55,698 bases of DNA from DASXMT01 sp036521415 (lineage in GTDB: Bacteria > Actinomycetota > Acidimicrobiia > Acidimicrobiales > RAAP-2), in assembly GCA_036521415.1 (NCBI GenBank), contig DATDHU010000136.1, positions 1 through 55,698 on the forward strand. Reading direction: 5' to 3'. Below the pieces are notes generated by a model. That model did not search any database. It saw nothing but the letters and a program-made list of their open reading frames with translations, and was not told where the DNA came from. The first letter of the stretch is position 1. Each line of letters starts with the position of its first letter. The position numbers were made by a program, and so were the translations under genes. Shown here one piece after another: positions 52,124 through 55,698 of the stretch.

Positions 52124-53182
52124 TTCCGGAAGCGGGTGCGCGACCACTGAGCGGCCGTTCTCCCATCGGCGCAGGACGAGGAAACCGCCTTTCAACGCCG
52201 ACCGCTCCCAGTGCCCGAAGCCCATGGTCGTTCCCGGGGTGCCCAGCGTCGCCGGTAGGCACTTCACCCGCTCGAGGGCCTCTTTGACCCCGGAGCGGGT
52301 CAGGATCTCGGCGCCGGCCAGGCCCTCCACCAGGAGCCGGCCCATGTCATCGCCGGAAGCCACCGTCATCGGGAACACGGCGTCACCATCGCTGCGGGCG
52401 GCGAGCAGGCGCCGGAGCCGGGGGTTCTCCTCGGACCAGGCGTCGACGTACGTCCAGCCCTCCCAGTCGGCCACCCACTCGGGGTAGGCGTACCCGAACA
52501 TGAGAGCGGAGTTGGCCACCACCGGGGGGCGCCAGTCGGCCGCAGTCATGGCACGTCCCAGCGCCCCAGCCGAGAGACCCAGCCCCAGGTACACGAGTGC
52601 ATCGGTCTCCTGCCGTCGGAGGTCGCCCACGGTGGCGGTCAGGTCGGTGGTGACCGGCGAGATGAGCGACTTGGCCGTGATCTGGAGACCCAGACGCCTG
52701 ACGGCGTCCTCGAAGAACTGTCCGTAGCGGGCGCCGATGGGCGACTGGTCCTGCACGAGCACGAGCCGACGGCAGCCCCGGGCCTCGAGGTGGTTGGCCA
52801 GCAGGTGCGGCTCCTCTTCGAGCGAGCCGATCTGGTAGTGGAACATCCACTCGCTGCGGGCTTGGTCGCTGCCGGTCCAGTTGCAGCACGGCACCTGGAC
52901 CCGGTCGGCGAGATCCCGCACGACCAGGCCGTTGTCGGTGATGGTCGGACCCATGATGACTAGCACGTCGTTGGCCACCAGCCGTTCGAACGCAGCCGTC
53001 ACCGCCGCCGCCGTGCCTCGGGGGAGACCGTCGGACACCTCGGTGACGAAGGTGACCGGGCGGTCCAGGCGGCCAGCGGCCACCGCCTCATCGACCACCC
53101 GGCGCATTTCGCCGATCATGGGGCTCTCGGGCCCGGGATGGTCGAGCAACACGCCGACCACGATGGGGGCAACGTCGGTCAT
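52112..53182 (-). CDS. Peripla_BP_6-type ligand-binding protein without a signal peptide
   Basis: Predicted 356-aa protein of the branched-chain amino-acid/amide-binding fold. PIVVGVLLDHPGPESPM, VTAAFERLVANDVLVIMGP, RLVLVQDQSPIGARYGQFFEDAV and DALVYLGLGLSAGALGRAM are typical. Unlike the binding protein at 36407 it starts directly with MTDVAPIVVGVL, with no hydrophobic signal segment, so it is probably cytoplasmic, perhaps a sensor or ligand carrier such as AmiC-like proteins. ATG 53182 overlaps the stop of the Gfo/Idh/MocA gene (ATGA). No kinase, permease or regulator partner is beside it. Confidence 0.85.
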   Translation of the reverse strand: MTDVAPIVVGVLLDHPGPESPMIGEMRRVVDEAVAAGRLDRPVTFVTEVSDGLPRGTAAAVTAAFERLVANDVLVIMGPTITDNGLVVRDLADRVQVPCCNWTGSDQARSEWMFHYQIGSLEEEPHLLANHLEARGCRRLVLVQDQSPIGARYGQFFEDAVRRLGLQITAKSLISPVTTDLTATVGDLRRQETDALVYLGLGLSAGALGRAMTAADWRPPVVANSALMFGYAYPEWVADWEGWTYVDAWSEENPRLRRLLAARSDGDAVFPMTVASGDDMGRLLVEGLAGAEILTRSGVKEALERVKCLPATLGTPGTTMGFGHWERSALKGGFLVLRRWENGRSVVAHPLPEASA

Positions 53183-54252
53183 GGTTGTCCTTCCTGTTCC
53201 ATGGTGATCCAGCGCCCACCGTCCGCGGCCGATAGGCGCACCGCTTCGACTACCTGCATGCAGGCGAGGCCGTCGCCGAAGGAGGCCGGTCGGGGACCGG
53301 GAGGGGCCGGCTCGCCCTCGATGGCGCGCCGGAAGGCTCGGGCCAACATGATGTAGGGCGGAAGCTCCATGCGGGTCATGTCGGCCAATGGACCGACGGC
53401 CAGGTCCTCGACGTCGGGCAGGGCGAGAAATGGAGGAGGGTCCAACCGGCGCCCTCCGGGGCTGTCGGCATCGGCGATCCTGACACAGCCGGACTCGGAC
53501 CACAGGGTCCCGGCGGTGCCCACGACCCGGTTGGCTGAAAAGGCGGGACCGATGGCCGATGCGCTCTGTATGAGCGAGACGTCGACGCCGCTCCGCATCA
53601 CGCAACGGATGTCGAAGCTGTCGTCCACGGTCAGCGGCGGCTCGCAGACGGTCGGAAGCACGGCGCTGACCGCCTCGACCTCGCCGAACCACTGGCGCAG
53701 GGCGTCGATCCGATGCGAGCCGGAGGCACCGAGCCACCCACCACCCGATGCCGGGTCGAACCACCAATCGGGCATCGAGAAGGAACGCAACATGGAGATG
53801 AACGAGGCTCCGAGCACCAGCTTCGGCGTCCCGACCAAACCCGAGTCGATGGCCCAGCCGATCAGCGCCTGTTCCTGCGACCACCGGAACTCGTGTCCGA
53901 GGCAGCCGACCAGGCCGCCGGCCGCGGCCGCACGCACCAGCTGCTCGGCTTCGCCGGCATCGAGGGTGAACGGCTTCTCGCACAGGACGTGACAGCCGGC
54001 TTCGATGGCCTGGAGGGCGAGCGGGGCGTGGGTGGCCGGCGGGCCGGCGATCGAGATCACGTCGATCCCGAGATCGAGCGCCTCGGCCAGAGAGGTGCAG
54101 GGGTGATCGATGCCCAGGCGTTCGGCGCGACGGACGGTGCGCGCCGGGTCCCGGCCGACCATGGCGACCACCTCGAACCCGGCGGAGCGGAAGGCAGGCA
54201 CGTGGATGCGGGCCCCGAATGACGTGCCCACCACCGCGGTGCGCAGGCTCAC
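53179..54252 (-). CDS. Gfo/Idh/MocA-family oxidoreductase
   Basis: Predicted 357-aa NAD(P)-dependent oxidoreductase. The N-terminal Rossmann domain begins LRTAVVGTSFGARIHVPAF, with VVAMVGRDPARTVRRAE, the GPPATHAPLALQAIEAG turn and the family hallmark HVLCEKPFTLD. The C-terminal alpha/beta domain has GCLGHEFRWSQEQALIG and GGGWLGASGSHRIDALRQWFG with the His of the active-site region. GTG 54252 overlaps the SDR stop (GTGA), so it is chosen over the longer frame to 54414, which would overlap the SDR by 160 bp. Members oxidise sugars, cyclitols or other alcohols, or reduce imines. Confidence 0.9.
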   Translation of the reverse strand: MSLRTAVVGTSFGARIHVPAFRSAGFEVVAMVGRDPARTVRRAERLGIDHPCTSLAEALDLGIDVISIAGPPATHAPLALQAIEAGCHVLCEKPFTLDAGEAEQLVRAAAAGGLVGCLGHEFRWSQEQALIGWAIDSGLVGTPKLVLGASFISMLRSFSMPDWWFDPASGGGWLGASGSHRIDALRQWFGEVEAVSAVLPTVCEPPLTVDDSFDIRCVMRSGVDVSLIQSASAIGPAFSANRVVGTAGTLWSESGCVRIADADSPGGRRLDPPPFLALPDVEDLAVGPLADMTRMELPPYIMLARAFRRAIEGEPAPPGPRPASFGDGLACMQVVEAVRLSAADGGRWITMEQEGQP

Positions 54253-55124
54253 GAGCGCTTGTTGGCCAGTCGGGGGTCGCCAGCGGCCCGGTCGGCCGGA
54301 GGCCAGCCCTCGACCAAACCGTGCTCGGCGCAGAAGGGCTGGCTCTCGATCAGGGACCCGTTGACCGGTGGGTCCTGGGGGTCGTTGGCCAGCCAGGCGA
54401 TCACCTCGCCGCACACCTCGGGGGGTGCGGCGTAGGAAAGGTCGAGGCCTTCCTGCTCGGCCACGTGCAGCTGCATCCGCTCGGTACGGATGAACCCGGG
54501 ATGCACGTTGTAGGAACGCAGCCCGCGGTCCCCGAGCTCGACGGCCAGGATGCCGGACACCTTGAACAACCCTCCCTTGCCCACGGCGTAGCCGACGCCG
54601 TAGCTGCCCATGTCGAGCGGGTCGGTGTAGGCCACCCCCGACGTCACGTTGAGCACCGTGCCACCACCCCGTTCGATCATGCCCGGTACGAGTAGGGAGA
54701 TCAGGGCGAGCGGTCCCATCACGTCGATGTCGATCTCGTCCCGCAGGTCGGCTAGGGACAGGTCGAGGATCCTGGCCTGGGCGCCCTGCCCGGTGTAGAT
54801 GGCGTTGTTCACCAGCACGTCGACATGGCCCCAGTGCTCGACGACCGTACCCACCGCCAGCCCGATGGACAGGGGATCGGTCAGGTCCAAGGCGACAGCC
54901 ATCGCCTCGCGACCCTCCGCCTGGACCTGCTCCGCCGTTCGCTCGACGCTCCCGGGCAGCGCACGTCGCATACCGTCGTGGCCCACGTCGAACCCCTCGC
55001 CCTCCCGGACGGTGCGGGCGGTGACGACCACGTCGAACCCGGCCTTGGCCAGCGACACGGCCGCGGCACGGCCCACCCCCCGGCTGGCCCCCGTCACCAG
55101 TGCCACCTTGCGATCAACGGTCAC
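54249..55124 (-). CDS. Short-chain dehydrogenase/reductase
   Basis: Predicted 291-aa SDR with TGASRGVGRAAAVSLA at about residues 11-26, DVLVNNAIYTGQG (NNAG-type), the catalytic LNVTSGVAYTDPLDMGSYGVGYAVGKGG and YNVHPGFIRTER. The active-site Tyr/Lys read as YAVGK after GSYGVG. A 20-residue insertion (EGFDVGHDGMRRALPGS) after beta2 is unusual. GTG 55124 is preceded by AAGGAGGGAACGTT. The gene ends with ATGA-type overlap into the Gfo/Idh/MocA gene, so SDR, oxidoreductase and binding protein are one transcription unit, perhaps starting at or beyond the P450 gene. Confidence 0.9.
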   Translation of the reverse strand: MTVDRKVALVTGASRGVGRAAAVSLAKAGFDVVVTARTVREGEGFDVGHDGMRRALPGSVERTAEQVQAEGREAMAVALDLTDPLSIGLAVGTVVEHWGHVDVLVNNAIYTGQGAQARILDLSLADLRDEIDIDVMGPLALISLLVPGMIERGGGTVLNVTSGVAYTDPLDMGSYGVGYAVGKGGLFKVSGILAVELGDRGLRSYNVHPGFIRTERMQLHVAEQEGLDLSYAAPPEVCGEVIAWLANDPQDPPVNGSLIESQPFCAEHGLVEGWPPADRAAGDPRLANKRS

Positions 55125-55223
55125 AACGTTCCCTCCTTCTTTGTCTGCATCGGGCCGGGCGCGTTGCGCCGAGCCCACATCTGTCGTTCGCCGGGCCGGC
55201 GCCCCCTCGTCGACCGGGCCGCT

Positions 55224-55698
55224 TCAGAAGGGTCGCTCGACCCCGACGGCCGGCCCAGGGGTGAACGTTGCCGGCATGGTCACCACGCCGGCCAGCTCCG
55301 GGTTTCGCCGGTAGAAGCGGGTGGCCTCCCGGTCGACCCGGTAGTCCGGGATCCGGGCGAGCACCTCGGTCATCAGCGCGGCGAACATGGTCCGGGCCAC
55401 GTGCATGCCGATGCAGCGATGGGGGCCGACCCCGAAGGCCAGGTGGGGGTTGGGCGTGCGATCGAGGACCACCTCGTCGGGACGGTCGAACACTTTCTCG
55501 TCGAAGTTGGCGGCCAGCCAGCTCATCATCAGGAAGTCGCCCCGCTTCAGCTGCTGGCCGCCGAGCTCGACGTCGGCCGCCACCGTGCGGGTCAGGGTCT
55601 CGTTGACCGACGTGAAGCGCAAGAACTCCTCGGTGGCCGGCACCAGCAGATCGGGTTCGTCGATCAGCCGCTGGCGAAGGTCATGGTGGCCGTCGAGG
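55224..55698 (-). CDS. Cytochrome P450, C-terminal part (cut by window edge)
   Basis: The last 157 or so residues of a P450 read off the right edge. The K-helix EEFLR supplies the ExxR motif, DEVVLDRTPNPHLAFGVG leads into the haem loop FGVGPHRCIG with the Cys ligand (coding region about 55405-55435), and the chain ends normally. It is a soluble CYP-type monooxygenase needing ferredoxin and reductase supplied elsewhere. It lies 99 bp upstream of the SDR on the same strand, so an operon in which the hydroxylated product is oxidised by the SDR is plausible. The family number cannot be assigned. Confidence 0.92.
   Translation of the reverse strand, partial: LDGHHDLRQRLIDEPDLLVPATEEFLRFTSVNETLTRTVAADVELGGQQLKRGDFLMMSWLAANFDEKVFDRPDEVVLDRTPNPHLAFGVGPHRCIGMHVARTMFAALMTEVLARIPDYRVDREATRFYRRNPELAGVVTMPATFTPGPAVGVERPF

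Overview
The window looks like chromosomal DNA of a high-GC actinobacterium that degrades lipid-like or xenobiotic carbon. The evidence is the density of deazaflavin-type luciferase-family oxidoreductases, acyl-CoA dehydrogenases, CoA ligases, COG2159-type amidohydrolases, TetR/GntR regulators, frequent GTG/TTG starts and ATGA/TGATG gene overlaps. An uncultured Acidimicrobiia-like or mycobacterium-like lineage is my inference; no 16S or other marker gene is present. No rRNA, tRNA, transposase, phage gene or CRISPR array was seen.

Left part (1-16.3 kb): a looser, visibly eroded neighbourhood. It holds a CoA ligase, two amidohydrolases, three luciferase-like oxidoreductases, an SMP-30 lactonase, an NTF2-like protein, two FadR-type GntR regulators, a crotonase and a cydAB cytochrome bd oxidase pair. 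Between them lie gene relics: an acyl-CoA dehydrogenase tail (2023-2241), a frameshifted and truncated enoyl-CoA hydratase (6337-6613) and a luciferase-family tail (10905-10967). Four gene-poor stretches of roughly 350-430 bp lie here.

Middle (16.3-36.4 kb): compact operons. A plus-strand run (17363-24284) encodes a TetR regulator, an acyl-CoA dehydrogenase, a zinc-free MDR reductase, an APH-type kinase, an amidohydrolase-3 enzyme and a DUF2889 protein. The kinase/dehydrogenase pairing recalls ACAD10/11 and levulinate-type 4-hydroxyacyl-CoA metabolism. A minus-strand run (30193-24343) combines a Baeyer-Villiger-type monooxygenase, an epoxide hydrolase-like enzyme, a CoA ligase and two paralogous 234-aa proteins of unknown function. 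Next come an acyl-CoA dehydrogenase with an HSL-type esterase, a TesB thioesterase, and a fused HMG-CoA-synthase-like/DUF35 protein beside an SCP2-type thiolase.

Right part (36.4-55.7 kb): two Peripla_BP_6-type binding proteins, two TetR regulators, two more amidohydrolases, two CoA ligases (one with Gln in place of the catalytic C-terminal Lys), SDRs, two acyl-CoA dehydrogenases, a fused alpha-beta CoA-transferase, two xylose-isomerase-like TIM barrels, a Gfo/Idh/MocA oxidoreductase and a truncated cytochrome P450 at the edge.

Two structures cut across gene families. First, a GAAAAC (GTTTTC) core sits in or next to most promoter regions between 30 and 51 kb and is rare inside genes; it may mark a regulon controlled by one of the local TetR proteins. 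Second, short tandem duplications (9-36 nt units) recur at gene starts and ends, several carrying the stop codon or the ribosome-binding site plus start.
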